DNA of 64,000 nucleotides, taken from NCBI GenBank assembly GCA_900544875.1, contig UQWS01000001.1:1-64000 (forward strand), written 5' to 3'. The translations under genes were made by a program, and so were the position numbers. This DNA is from an uncultured Collinsella sp. GTDB taxonomy: Bacteria > Actinomycetota > Coriobacteriia > Coriobacteriales > Coriobacteriaceae. The notes under the pieces are model-generated. The model saw only the letters and a program-made list of their open reading frames with translations, had not been told where the DNA came from and did not search any database. Shown here in pieces: positions 8,831-17,357 of this stretch (position 1 is the stretch's first letter; each line of letters begins with the position of its first letter).

Positions 8831-9262
8831 CTACAGCTTAATGTCAAAGTTGATCTCGGGAACGGCGGCTAGGTCGGCCAACGTCACACCGTCGACGTAC
8901 TTTTCGATTACGTCGTCCAGACCGCGCCAGAACTTGACGGTCGAGCAAAGATCGCTGCGAGTGCAGCTGTTGTCGATGCCGTCGCACGCCACCGGAGCCG
9001 TGCTGCCCTCAACGGCACGCAGGATGTCGCCGGCACGCACCTCGGCGGGGTCCTTGGCCATCATGTAGCCGCCGCCCTTGCCGCGCACGCTCTTAAGCAG
9101 GCCCGCCTTCATGAGCGGACGGACCAACTGCTCCAAATACTTTTGTGAGATATGCTCGCGGTCGGCGACCTCGCGCAGGGCGATTTTGCCCTCGACGTCA
9201 CCAAGCGCTGCGATATAGATCATCAGACGGAGGGCATAGCGGCCCTTAGAAGAAATGAGCAT
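8831..9262 (-). CDS. Rrf2/IscR-type Fe-S regulator of the suf operon
   Basis: Winged-helix regulator of the Rrf2 family, 143 residues from the chosen start. MLISSKGRYALRLMIYIA and HISQKYLEQLVRPL form the helix-turn-helix region, and SVRGKGGGYMMA is the wing. Three cysteines (CDGIDNSC then TRSDLC) are spaced C-x6-C-x5-C, close to the IscR cluster-binding pattern, so it probably senses Fe-S status. The ATG at 9262 is preferred over the one at 9313 because GAGAGGG lies just upstream and the family starts with MLISSKGRYA. It is divergent from sufC, and the shared 220-bp interval carries the paired operator-like sequences, so autoregulation plus suf control is likely. Confidence 0.9.
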   Translation of the reverse strand: MLISSKGRYALRLMIYIAALGDVEGKIALREVADREHISQKYLEQLVRPLMKAGLLKSVRGKGGGYMMAKDPAEVRAGDILRAVEGSTAPVACDGIDNSCTRSDLCSTVKFWRGLDDVIEKYVDGVTLADLAAVPEINFDIKL

Positions 9263-9283
9263 ACCTACCCTCTCATCGTAACC

Positions 9284-9355
9284 GGGACAAAATACCAGGC
9301 TTGTTTGTCCCAAATCTTATGTACGCGGGGCAAACAAACCTGATTATTATGTCCC
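9284..9355. promoter_or_regulatory. Paired inverted operator-like sites between the Rrf2 gene and sufC
   Basis: Two 28-bp boxes, 9284-9311 and 9328-9355, are inverted copies of each other with few mismatches, separated by 16 bp (centre to centre 44 bp, about four helical turns). The left box is itself dyadic: GGGACAAA at its start and TTTGTCCC at its end. They lie between divergent Rrf2 and suf genes, directly upstream of a candidate suf promoter. Binding by the neighbouring regulator is inferred. Confidence 0.75.
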
Positions 9356-9392
9356 ACATCTAAAAAGTCGAGTGGATTAGTCGGGTTTTCCC

Positions 9393-9420
9393 TTGACTAA
9401 CGCCGAACCCATAGTAACTT
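9393..9420 (+). promoter_or_regulatory. Candidate suf operon promoter
   Basis: TTGACT (9393-9398), a 16-bp spacer and TAACTT (9415-9420) form a plausible housekeeping-sigma promoter 65 bp upstream of the sufC start. The operator-like pair ends 37 bp before the -35 box. Assigned by eye; no transcript data. Confidence 0.5.
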
Positions 9421-9484
9421 TATTCCGAGAAGATTCCTAGGGTTTAGTACACCTATGAGTACACCATATACAGAGAGGGACAGC

Positions 9485-10285
9485 ATGAGCGCAAATCCGC
9501 TGCTTTCCATCGAAGGTCTGACCGCCTCCGTGGACGAAAAGACCATCCTCCACAACGTCAACCTCAACGTCGCCGCCGGCGAGACCCACGTGCTGATGGG
9601 ACCCAATGGCGCCGGCAAGTCCACCCTCGGCCACCTAGTCATGGGCGACCCCGTCTATACCGTCAACGACGGACGCATCGTCTTTGACGGCCAGGACATC
9701 ACCGAGCTCACCACCGACAAGCGTTCGCGCGCCGGGCTATTCCTGAGTTTCCAGGCCCCGGTCGAGATCCCGGGCGTGCCGCTGTCGAGCTTTTTGCGCG
9801 CCAGCATCGCCGGCCGCCCCGGCCTGGAGATGAAGGGCAAGGAGTTCCGCCGTCGCGTCAAGGAGCTCGCGGCCGAGCTCAACATGGACACCGCCTACCT
9901 CAACCGTGAGCTGGGCGTGGGCTTCTCGGGCGGCGAGAAAAAGAAGGTCGAGATGCTCCAGCTTCTGCTGCTGCAGCCCAAGCTCGCCATCCTGGACGAA
10001 ACCGACTCCGGTCTGGACGTCGACGCCCTGTCCACCGTCAGCCACGGCATGGACGCCTACCGCAAGAGCTGCGACGGCTCCATGCTCATCATCACGCACA
10101 ACACGCGCATCCTGGAGCACCTGGATGTCGACCGCGTCCACGTTATGGTCAAGGGCCATATCGTGCGCGAGGACGATGCCTCGCTGATCCCCTGGATCGA
10201 CAAGAACGGCTTTGAGACCTTCGAGCGCGAGGCCGCCGAGCAGCGCGCCCAGGCCGATGCCGCCGCTGCCGAGCAGCAGGCGTAA
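9485..10285 (+). CDS. sufC: Fe-S assembly ATPase SufC
   Basis: ABC-type ATPase of the SufBCD scaffold, 266 residues, cytosolic. Walker A GPNGAGKSTL (about 39-48), ABC signature FSGGEKKK (147-154) and Walker B LAILDETDSGLD (167-178) are all intact; the GLDVDAL stretch and ITHNTRIL (H-loop histidine) are typical of SufC. The ATG at 9485 follows AGAGGGA at good spacing; an upstream in-frame ATG at 9455 lacks such a site. First gene of sufCBDSU, which would be controlled by the divergent Rrf2 regulator. sufB starts 12 bp after its stop. Confidence 0.97.
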   Translation: MSANPLLSIEGLTASVDEKTILHNVNLNVAAGETHVLMGPNGAGKSTLGHLVMGDPVYTVNDGRIVFDGQDITELTTDKRSRAGLFLSFQAPVEIPGVPLSSFLRASIAGRPGLEMKGKEFRRRVKELAAELNMDTAYLNRELGVGFSGGEKKKVEMLQLLLLQPKLAILDETDSGLDVDALSTVSHGMDAYRKSCDGSMLIITHNTRILEHLDVDRVHVMVKGHIVREDDASLIPWIDKNGFETFEREAAEQRAQADAAAAEQQA

Positions 10286-10297
10286 AGGGGCGACGCA

Positions 10298-11710
10298 ATG
10301 ACCAAGAACCGCACCGAGGTCGCGGACATCGACCGCAGCCTCTACGACTTCACCTATGGCGAGGAGGGATTCGAGCGCCTCGACGCCGGCATCACGCCCG
10401 ACATCGTGCGCGAGATCAGCACCAAGAAGGACGAGCCGCAGTGGATGCTCGACCTGCGCCTCAAGTCCCTCGAGATCTTTAACCGTTTCCCGGATCCGAC
10501 GTGGGGCCCCTCCATCGAGGGCCTGGACATGGACAACATCGTCACCTACGTCAAGCCCAACACCGACCAAAAGCACGACTGGGAGTCGGTGCCCGACGAC
10601 ATCAAGAGCACCTTTGAGCGCCTGGGCATCCCCGAGGCCGAACGTAGCTACCTGGCGGGCGTCGGCGCGCAGTACGACTCCGAGCTCGTCTACCACAACA
10701 TGCAGGACACGGCGTCCAAGATGGGCATCGTCTACTCCGGCATCGAGGAGGCCCTGCACGACCCGCAGTGGGAGCCGCTCATCCACGAGAAGTTCATGAC
10801 ACTTATCCCGCCCACCGACCACAAGTTTGCGGCACTGCACGGCGCCGTGTGGTCGGGCGGCTCGTTTGTCTACGTGCCCAAGGGCACCAAACTCGACTTC
10901 CCGCTGCAGAGCTACTTCCGCCTCAACGCCAAGGGCGCCGGCCAGTTTGAGCACACGCTCATCATCGTCGAGGACGACGCCGACCTGCACTTTATCGAGG
11001 GCTGCTCCGCGCCCAAGTACAACGTGGCCAACCTCCACGCCGGCGCTGTGGAGCTTTTTGTGGGTAAGCGTGCGCACCTGCGCTACTCAACCATCGAGAA
11101 CTGGTCAAAGAACATGTACAACCTCAACACCAAGCGTGCGCGCGTGGACGAGGACGGCGACATCGAGTGGATCAGCGGCTCTTTCGGCAGCCACGTGGGC
11201 TACCTCTACCCCATGAGCGTGCTCAACGGCCGCCGCGCCCGCTCGAGCTTTACCGGCATCACCTTTGCCGGCGCCGGCCAGAACCTCGATACCGGCTGCA
11301 AGGTCGTGCTCAACGCGCCCGACACTTCGGCAACCGTCGAGACCAAGGGTATCTCCAAGAGCGGCGGCATCCAGACGTTCCGTAGCTCCATCGTGGCCAC
11401 GCCTAAGGCCGAGGGTTCCAAGGCAACCGTGAGCTGCCAGTCGCTGATGCTCGACGACCAGAGCCGCTCCGACACCATCCCCGCCATGGACATCCGCGCC
11501 AAGAACGTCGACATCGGCCACGAGGCCACCATCGGCCGCATCGGCGACGACAAGGTGTTCTACCTGATGAGCCGCGGCATCTCGGAAGAAGAGGCCCGCA
11601 CCATGATCGTCAACGGCTTTGCCAACCCGGTCTCCAAGGAGCTGCCGCTTGAGTACGCCGTCGAGATGAACAACCTGATCAAGCTCGAGATGGAAGGAGC
11701 GATCGGATAA
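10298..11710 (+). CDS. sufB: Fe-S assembly scaffold SufB
   Basis: Scaffold subunit of SufBC2D, 470 residues, near the usual family length. Recognisable stretches are VYSGIEEALHDP, FVYVPKGTKLDFPLQSYFRL, EHTLIIVEDDADLHFIEGC (with the cysteine-containing GCSAP) and QSLMLDDQSRSDTIPAM, ending in GHEATIGRIGDDKVFYLMSRG. These are the beta-helix and C-terminal helical parts of the SufB/SufD fold. Follows sufC by 12 bp and its TAA overlaps the ATG of sufD by one base, so translation is probably coupled. Its role is to assemble the nascent cluster with sulfur delivered by SufS/SufU. Confidence 0.97.
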   Translation: MTKNRTEVADIDRSLYDFTYGEEGFERLDAGITPDIVREISTKKDEPQWMLDLRLKSLEIFNRFPDPTWGPSIEGLDMDNIVTYVKPNTDQKHDWESVPDDIKSTFERLGIPEAERSYLAGVGAQYDSELVYHNMQDTASKMGIVYSGIEEALHDPQWEPLIHEKFMTLIPPTDHKFAALHGAVWSGGSFVYVPKGTKLDFPLQSYFRLNAKGAGQFEHTLIIVEDDADLHFIEGCSAPKYNVANLHAGAVELFVGKRAHLRYSTIENWSKNMYNLNTKRARVDEDGDIEWISGSFGSHVGYLYPMSVLNGRRARSSFTGITFAGAGQNLDTGCKVVLNAPDTSATVETKGISKSGGIQTFRSSIVATPKAEGSKATVSCQSLMLDDQSRSDTIPAMDIRAKNVDIGHEATIGRIGDDKVFYLMSRGISEEEARTMIVNGFANPVSKELPLEYAVEMNNLIKLEMEGAIG

Positions 11711-12981
11711 TGAAACAGACTACGGACACCGCTGCTACCACGCTCGAGCAGGTTAATGCGATGCCGGCCGCCACTTGGGGTTGGCTCAAGATGAACCAGA
11801 CCAAGCTTGAGCTTTCGGACGAACTTGCCGCCGCTCCCGCCGAGGCCGTCGAGGTCGAGGGGCTGGACGAGCAATTTGCTGGCGCTGCCGACGCGTTTAA
11901 CGCCGCCATGGAGGCCATGGCCGAGCGCTTCCCCGAGCGCCGCACCTCCGCGCCCGGCGACGCCGCCGACCGCGCCCGCATCACGCCCGACACCGAACTC
12001 GACGTGCCCGCCACCTCCGTCTACCAGGCCGGCGCCATCAAGCTCGAAGAGGAGCTCTCCCCTGCCGAGGCCTTCGAGACTGGCATGGGCGAGGCTGCCT
12101 ACACCTACCTGACCGACCACGCCACCAAGCGCATCGTCATCGATGTGCCCGCGTACCAGCACGTCACGGCCACCGTGCGCGTGAATGGTGTCGACGCTGC
12201 CGCGGCCATCGCCGCCATCGACGTCGTCGCCCGCCCGCAGGCAACGCTCGATCTCGCTCTAGCCCTGGACTCCCCCGTTGCCGGCGAGGGCGTCGTGGGC
12301 TCCGTGCTGCGCGTGTGCGCCCACGAGTACGCCACCGTCAACGTGACCTGCACGCAAACACTCGACGACAGCTGGATCGCGCTCGACGACACCGGCCTGT
12401 TCCTGGACGAGGGCGCGCGCGTCAACGTCCAGCACACCGTATTGGGCGCCGGCGCCAGCGCCACCGGCCTTGCCGGCGATCTGCTGGGCGACACCGCCAA
12501 GGTGACCATCGATACCGATTACCTGGGTGCCCGCGAACAGGTGCGCGACTTTAACTACGAGCTGCGCCACCGCGGCCGCAAGACCGAGTGCGAGATCGAC
12601 GCCAACGGCGTGCTGACTGGCACGTCCAAGAAGGTCTACCGCGGCACCATCGACCTCGTGCACGGCTGCAAGGGTGCCGTCGGCACCGAGCGCGAGACCG
12701 TACTGCTCGCCAACAAGGGCGTCGACAACAAAACCGTCCCCGTCATCCTCTGCGACGAGGACGACGTCGCCGGCAACCACGGCGCCACCATCGGCCACGT
12801 CCGTGACGAGCAGCTGTTCTATCTCGCCTGCCGCGGCCTTGACCAAAATGCCGCCGAGGACCTGTTTATCCGCGCCAAGCTGGAGGACGCTGCGCTTTCC
12901 GCGACCGACGAGCGCACCCGCGCCGCCGTCGTCCGCTTGGGCAACAACCTGATCGACAACTTTGAAGAGGAGCTCGCATGA
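11710..12981 (+). CDS. sufD: Fe-S assembly protein SufD
   Basis: SufD paralogue of SufB, 423 residues. The N-terminal half is divergent (LEQVNAMPAATWGWLKMNQT). The C-terminal half has the family core: YELRHRGRKTECEIDANGV, KKVYRGTIDLVHGCKGA, VPVILCDEDDVAGNHGAT and LFYLACRGL. The glycine-histidine motif GNHGATIGH is conserved in the SufB/SufD family. Overlaps sufB by one base (TAATG) and sufS by four (ATGA), indicating a tightly coupled operon. Forms the heteromeric scaffold with SufB and SufC. Confidence 0.95.
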   Translation: MKQTTDTAATTLEQVNAMPAATWGWLKMNQTKLELSDELAAAPAEAVEVEGLDEQFAGAADAFNAAMEAMAERFPERRTSAPGDAADRARITPDTELDVPATSVYQAGAIKLEEELSPAEAFETGMGEAAYTYLTDHATKRIVIDVPAYQHVTATVRVNGVDAAAAIAAIDVVARPQATLDLALALDSPVAGEGVVGSVLRVCAHEYATVNVTCTQTLDDSWIALDDTGLFLDEGARVNVQHTVLGAGASATGLAGDLLGDTAKVTIDTDYLGAREQVRDFNYELRHRGRKTECEIDANGVLTGTSKKVYRGTIDLVHGCKGAVGTERETVLLANKGVDNKTVPVILCDEDDVAGNHGATIGHVRDEQLFYLACRGLDQNAAEDLFIRAKLEDAALSATDERTRAAVVRLGNNLIDNFEEELA

Positions 12982-14303
12982 TCGACACCGAGCACGTTAA
13001 ATGCGATACCTGTACTGCCCCCGAGCCCATGGAGCTCGACGCCAGCGACGAGGCCTCGCGCGGCTGGCCTACCGTCGACATCGAGACCAACCCCTACAAG
13101 GCGCAGTTCCCGCTGTTCCAGCAGCACCCCGAGATCGCCTTCCTCGATAGCGCCGCCACCGCACAGCGCCCCGCCTGTGTGCTCGACGCCGAGCGCGACT
13201 TCTACCAGCGTATGAACGCCAACCCCCTACGCGGCCTGTACTCGCTGTCCGTCGAGGCCACCGAGGCCATCGCGAAGGTGCGCCAGCAGATCGCCGACCT
13301 CATCGGCGCTTCCCGGGCCAACGAGGTCGTCTTTACCCGCAACACGAGCGAGTCGCTCAACCTGGTCGCCAAGAGCTTTGCGCCCACGGTGCTGGAGCCG
13401 GGCGACGAGGTCGTCATCACCATCATGGAGCACCACTCCAACCTGATTCCGTGGCAGCAGGTCTGCCGCGATACCGGCGCCAAGCTCGTCTATCTCTACC
13501 CCACCAAGACCGGCCAGCTCACCACCGAGGAGGTTCTGTCCAAGGTGGGCCCCAAGACCAAGATCTTGGCAGTGGGTCAGGTCTCTAACGTCCTGGGCGT
13601 CGAGAACCCGGTCAAGAACCTCGGCAAGCTCGTGCACAAGTACGGCGGCTATCTGGTCGTCGACGGCGCGCAGTCGCTGCCGCACATGCCGGTCGATGTG
13701 GCCGACCTGGGCGCCGACTTCTTTGCCTTTAGCGCGCACAAGGCCATGGGCCCCATGGGCATCGGCGTGCTGTGGGGCAAGATGGATCTGCTCAACGCCA
13801 TGCCGCCCATGCTCACCGGCGGCGAGATGATCGACTCGGTCTCCGAGCAGGATGCCGTCTGGGCGCCCGTCCCCGAGAAGTTCGAGGCCGGTACGCAGGA
13901 CGCCGCCGGCATCTTCGCCACGGGTGCGGCACTCGACTACCTAGTCAACACCGTGGGCTATGACAACATCCAGGCCCGCGAGCAGGCACTCGTCCACTAT
14001 CTGATGGGCGAACTCATGCAGCTCGACTTTGTCCAGATCATCGGCTCCATCTATTGGGACAACCACCACGGCGTCGTCAGCTTTAACGTCAAGGGCATCC
14101 ACCCGCACGATGTCGCGAGCATTATGGACATGGACGGCGTCTGCATCCGCGCCGGCCACCACTGCGCGCAGCCGTTGCTCACCTGGCTGGGCGTCGAGAA
14201 CCTTGCCTGCTGCCGCGCTAGCGTGGCCTTCTACAACGACAAGGCCGATATCGACAAGTTTATCGCCGGCCTGCATCACGTTTGGAGCACGTTCAATGGG
14301 TAA
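12978..14303 (+). CDS. sufS: Cysteine desulfurase SufS
   Basis: PLP-dependent type II cysteine desulfurase, 441 residues. The PLP lysine lies in FSAHKAMGPMGIGVLWG (Lys255) and the persulfide cysteine in AGHHCAQPLL (Cys396). DSAATAQRP, TRNTSESLNLVA, EHHSNLIPWQ and DGAQSLPHMPVD are further family signatures. The first about 35 residues form an extension before NPYKAQFPLF and include a CDTC pair (residues 9-12), which is not usual for SufS. Start overlaps sufD by four bases. It would pass sulfur to the SufU-type protein encoded next. Confidence 0.95.
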   Translation: MIDTEHVKCDTCTAPEPMELDASDEASRGWPTVDIETNPYKAQFPLFQQHPEIAFLDSAATAQRPACVLDAERDFYQRMNANPLRGLYSLSVEATEAIAKVRQQIADLIGASRANEVVFTRNTSESLNLVAKSFAPTVLEPGDEVVITIMEHHSNLIPWQQVCRDTGAKLVYLYPTKTGQLTTEEVLSKVGPKTKILAVGQVSNVLGVENPVKNLGKLVHKYGGYLVVDGAQSLPHMPVDVADLGADFFAFSAHKAMGPMGIGVLWGKMDLLNAMPPMLTGGEMIDSVSEQDAVWAPVPEKFEAGTQDAAGIFATGAALDYLVNTVGYDNIQAREQALVHYLMGELMQLDFVQIIGSIYWDNHHGVVSFNVKGIHPHDVASIMDMDGVCIRAGHHCAQPLLTWLGVENLACCRASVAFYNDKADIDKFIAGLHHVWSTFNG

Positions 14304-14730
14304 TCTGTACACCTCCACCACGTTTATGGAGCACAACTCGCACCCCGACTACAAATACGAGATGGATGCCCCCACGCACGAACACGACGGCATCAACCCC
14401 AGCTGCGGCGACGAGCTCACCTTGCAGTTACGTGTCGAGAACGGCGTGATCGAGGAGGCCTCCTTTACCGGTCACGGTTGTGCCATCAGCCAGGCCAGCG
14501 CCGACATCATGGCCGACCTCATCACCGGCGAGACGGTCGAGGAGGCTCGTCGTCTGGCAGGGCTTTTCCTCGCCATGATCCGCGGCGAGGAGCTCTCCGA
14601 GGAGGACCTGGAAGACCTGGACGAGGCCGCCCAGCTCCAGGACATCTCGCACATGCCCGCTCGTGTCAAATGCGCCGAGCTCGCCTGGCGCACCCTCGAC
14701 GGCATGCTCGAGGGGCAAACAAACCAGTAG
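14296..14730 (+). CDS. sufU: Zn-dependent sulfurtransferase SufU
   Basis: SufU-type protein of 144 residues that accepts sulfur from SufS and delivers it to SufBCD. Zinc and active-site ligands are visible: Cys37 and Asp39 in NPSCGDEL, Cys62 in TGHGCAISQAS, and Cys126 in RVKCAELAW. The start at 14296 overlaps the 3' end of sufS by 8 bases, as expected for coupled translation. Longer readings of this frame from 14029 lie within sufS and are not real. A strong terminator follows 33 bp after the stop, so this is the last suf gene. Confidence 0.96.
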   Translation: MGNLYTSTTFMEHNSHPDYKYEMDAPTHEHDGINPSCGDELTLQLRVENGVIEEASFTGHGCAISQASADIMADLITGETVEEARRLAGLFLAMIRGEELSEEDLEDLDEAAQLQDISHMPARVKCAELAWRTLDGMLEGQTNQ

Positions 14731-14762
14731 CTTATGCCCCGAATCCAAGGTTTTTGATTGCC

Positions 14763-14792
14763 GAGCCGCCCGATACGGGCGGCTCTGTTTTT
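14763..14792 (+). terminator. suf operon terminator
   Basis: Perfect 10-bp stem: GAGCCGCCCG at 14763-14772 and CGGGCGGCTC at 14776-14785, loop ATA, followed by TGTTTTTCC. It ends the sufCBDSU unit. Confidence 0.92.
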
Positions 14793-15388
14793 CCTAATGA
14801 GCACGAACACACAAAATCAGCGCGTCCGGCGCCCCGTCTGTCATTTACCACACAGCAGACGCGAACACGGGCGTTTTCCACAGCACCAAAGGCCTGCGGC
14901 AGGGCCCCGGACCCGCCAAGCAAAACGCCAAGTCCCGTTCTGCTGAGCTCCAACTCGCTTCGCGCCTGCAGCAGAAGGGTCCCATAGGATGCGGCGCGCA
15001 TTTTTGCGAGTATTCAGCACGCCAAGCTGTATGTATACGCATCGAAAGCGTTAATCAACGTCTCCAGGCGCATATATATTGTGTTTTAGAGCAAGCATCG
15101 CGGTCTCAGGGATCACATACATGCGCTTCGGAGGCGCATCGGAAGGCATAAATAGCTTCGGAACCCGTATGTTGCAAGATTGCGGCAGTGCCGACAGCAC
15201 CACGATGCTGAAAACTCCGTTTTTTGCACGGCGCAGACGGGGGTAGGCACGGGCAAACCCGGACTGAGCTGTTATTTTATGCAAGATGACGATTGTTCTA
15301 TGCATATTAAGAAGTGCAGTTACCGTACCAAGCTTTTGAACGCTGGTTGCGGCGTATGGACGACCCCAGCTGCGGTGAACAGGCGACC
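14793..15388. other. About 600 bp without a supported gene
   Basis: Several open frames exist on both strands, the longest on the minus strand at 15051-15305 (84 codons). None has a ribosome site or a recognisable family. Composition shifts from GC-rich to mixed near 15000. This may be decayed coding sequence next to the transposase gene. Confidence 0.5.
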
Positions 15389-16201
15389 TTACATCACGTT
15401 TCCGCCAGCCCGCATCGCCGTTCGCGCGCGGGCGCGCACGATACGAGAGACGGTACTTTTGCCAATCCCGGTATAGCGCTCAATCTGGCGCACCGTGAAA
15501 CCGGCATCGTGCAATCCAACAATAACGGTATCACGCTGCGCCGGCGGTGCGGCTTTAACCCCGCGAAGCGGAACCTCGAGTTCCTTCGCCATCTTGTCGG
15601 CAAAGGCGTGGCGTTCCCACTCCGTCTCTTTCATATCGCACAGCGCCGGCTCGCTACCGTCGGGCGTCGAAAGCGAATAGGCAGCAAAGGCCTCGGCAGA
15701 ACCAAAAAGCTCAAGCACGCAAGAAGGATCGCAAAATCCCCTCGTGGCATCTGCCGCATCACTGTCGTAAGCGCGCAGATGCTCTGCAAAGCTGCTCCAG
15801 GGATAAAGCTCGATTAGGCTAACGCCCACCTCTTGCGGATCAGCGTGTACAGAGCGAATAGCCTCCATCACCTGCCAATCGGTATCGAGCGAACGCCGGT
15901 CAAAACGGTTCTGGAACAGATGGCCTGTGCGCCCCATGCGCTTATTGAACCGCCGCGCGTACGTCAAAAGGAGCCGGTGCATCGCCGCGCTCATCCTGTC
16001 CTCGTAATCTGCAAGCACCAAATGCACGTGATTGCCCATAAGGCACCAGGCGATAACCGTCACGCCGGCATCGCGGCAGCACTCGCGCATCAGCTCCAAA
16101 AACTCCCACCGGTCGTCATCGCCCTCAAAGATGAGCCGCTTGCCCGTACCGCGGGCACAGACATGGTAAAAGCCGGTAACCGTTCTCCAAACGCGCTGCA
16201 T
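15389..16201 (-). CDS. REP-associated Y1 (HUH) transposase-like protein with C-terminal HTH
   Basis: Single-strand-acting transposase of the IS200/RayT type, 270 residues. The N-terminal Y1 domain begins TVTGFYHVCARGTGKRLIF and carries the HUH metal-binding motif NHVHLVL, with a tyrosine in LLLTYARRFNKRMGRTGHLF as nucleophile candidate. RTGHLFQNRFDRR is typical of REP-associated members. The C-terminal about 70 residues contain a helix-turn-helix (VRQIERYTGIGKSTVSRIV) rather than ending after the nuclease domain. The ATG at 16201 is chosen because GAAGGGAG precedes it; the open frame runs to 16414. No palindromes flank it directly. It is a candidate for mobilising the repeat family found elsewhere in the window, which is inference. 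Confidence 0.85.
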   Translation of the reverse strand: MQRVWRTVTGFYHVCARGTGKRLIFEGDDDRWEFLELMRECCRDAGVTVIAWCLMGNHVHLVLADYEDRMSAAMHRLLLTYARRFNKRMGRTGHLFQNRFDRRSLDTDWQVMEAIRSVHADPQEVGVSLIELYPWSSFAEHLRAYDSDAADATRGFCDPSCVLELFGSAEAFAAYSLSTPDGSEPALCDMKETEWERHAFADKMAKELEVPLRGVKAAPPAQRDTVIVGLHDAGFTVRQIERYTGIGKSTVSRIVRARARTAMRAGGNVM

Positions 16202-16604
16202 GGCGCTCCCTTCGCCGGGATCTGCTTGCCATCCAATACAGCACGATTGAAGCGTGCCATCAAAACATTCACGCAAAACAATACACTCGCGCGGCCAAAG
16301 GCAGTAATCAGGCGGCGAACGGCACCGTTGCAACAGGTCAACCCCTGCAACGCTTACAAGAGCTGACCAAAAGCTTGCCCAAGACGGACCCCCTCTACGG
16401 AAGTTCGCGACCACAGAACATAGCGTTAAACCGTTTCAATTAAAACTTCCGGACTTCTCGCTACGAAAACTGAGCCGTTCGCCGAATATTCCGTGCATTT
16501 CGCGGTATTATAGGGGCTGCATGTCATGTCCCTTTCGAAGGGTCGCCCGGCAATCGCCAGCCACGGCCCCCAGACGGGACGCCAACACGATAGAGAGGAG
16601 AGGC
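16202..16604. other. Intergenic interval, nothing assignable except a -10-like site
   Basis: Divergent space between the transposase and the scaffold gene. TATTAT near 16506 could be a -10 for the scaffold gene but has no clear -35. AT-content rises near 16440-16510. No gene is seen. Confidence 0.4.
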
Positions 16605-17339
16605 ATGCAGTACTCACAGGAAGTGGAGAACATGTGCCCCGTTGCCAAGGGTGCATACCACGGCCCCGCACCCATCCCCGAGGAGGGCAAGTGGGTCCAG
16701 GCTAAGGAGATTTCCGACATCTCCGGTCTTACGCACGGTGTGGGTTGGTGCGCACCTCAGCAGGGCGCCTGCAAGCTCACGCTGAACGTCAAGGACGGCA
16801 TCATCGAGGAGGCCCTCGTTGAGACCATCGGCTGCTCGGGCATGACCCACTCTGCCGCCATGGCTTCCGAGATCCTTCCCGGTAAGACCATCCTCGAGGC
16901 CCTCAACACCGACCTCGTCTGCGACGCCATCAACGTTGCTATGCGCGAGATCTTCCTGCAGATCGTTTACGGCCGCAGCCAGACCGCGTTCTCCGAGGGC
17001 GGCCTGCCCGTGGGCGCCTCCCTCGACGACCTCGGCAAGGGCCTTCGCTCTCAGGTCGGCACCATGTTCGGCACCAAGGCCAAGGGCGCTCGTTACCTCG
17101 AGCTCGCTCAGGGCTACGTCACCCGCATGGCTCTCAACGACAAGAACGAGATCATCGCATTCGAGTTCCTGAACCTCGGCAAGTTTACCGACGCCGTCAA
17201 GGCCGGCAAGACCCCCGAGGAGGCCATCGCTGGCGCTATGGGCCACTATGGTCAGTGGGAGAACGCTGCCAAGTACATCGACCCGCGCACCGACGAGGAG
17301 ACTCACTCCGTCGCCAGCGTGTTCCCGGTTCACGAGTAG
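16605..17339 (+). CDS. NifU/SufU-like Fe-S scaffold protein paired with a GGGtGRT protein
   Basis: A 244-residue scaffold-like protein. The central part resembles the IscU/NifU N-terminal domain: GVGWCAPQQGACKLTL (Cys49, Cys56), TIGCSGMTHSAAMASE (Cys77) and LVCDAINVAMREIF (Cys106). The cysteines could hold a cluster or zinc. The C-terminal about 130 residues are specific to this subfamily and include YGRSQTAFSEGGLPVGA. AGAGAGGAG precedes the ATG at 16605; an upstream in-frame ATG at 16521 lacks one. It is 18 bp upstream of the GGGtGRT gene, an association known from several Firmicutes and Coriobacteriia. The precise role is unknown; the suf operon lies 2 kb away. Confidence 0.85.
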   Translation: MQYSQEVENMCPVAKGAYHGPAPIPEEGKWVQAKEISDISGLTHGVGWCAPQQGACKLTLNVKDGIIEEALVETIGCSGMTHSAAMASEILPGKTILEALNTDLVCDAINVAMREIFLQIVYGRSQTAFSEGGLPVGASLDDLGKGLRSQVGTMFGTKAKGARYLELAQGYVTRMALNDKNEIIAFEFLNLGKFTDAVKAGKTPEEAIAGAMGHYGQWENAAKYIDPRTDEETHSVASVFPVHE

Positions 17340-17357
17340 AAAGGGAGGGAAATAACT

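Noticed and set aside
14296..14730. Longer sufU reading frame beginning at 14029
   Set aside because: The first 89 codons are out-of-frame sufS sequence; the SufU family start and operon overlap support 14296.
15051..15305. Minus-strand 84-codon frame in the gap before the transposase gene
   Set aside because: No ribosome site, no recognised motif and mixed composition. At best a gene remnant; kept only as part of the gap description.
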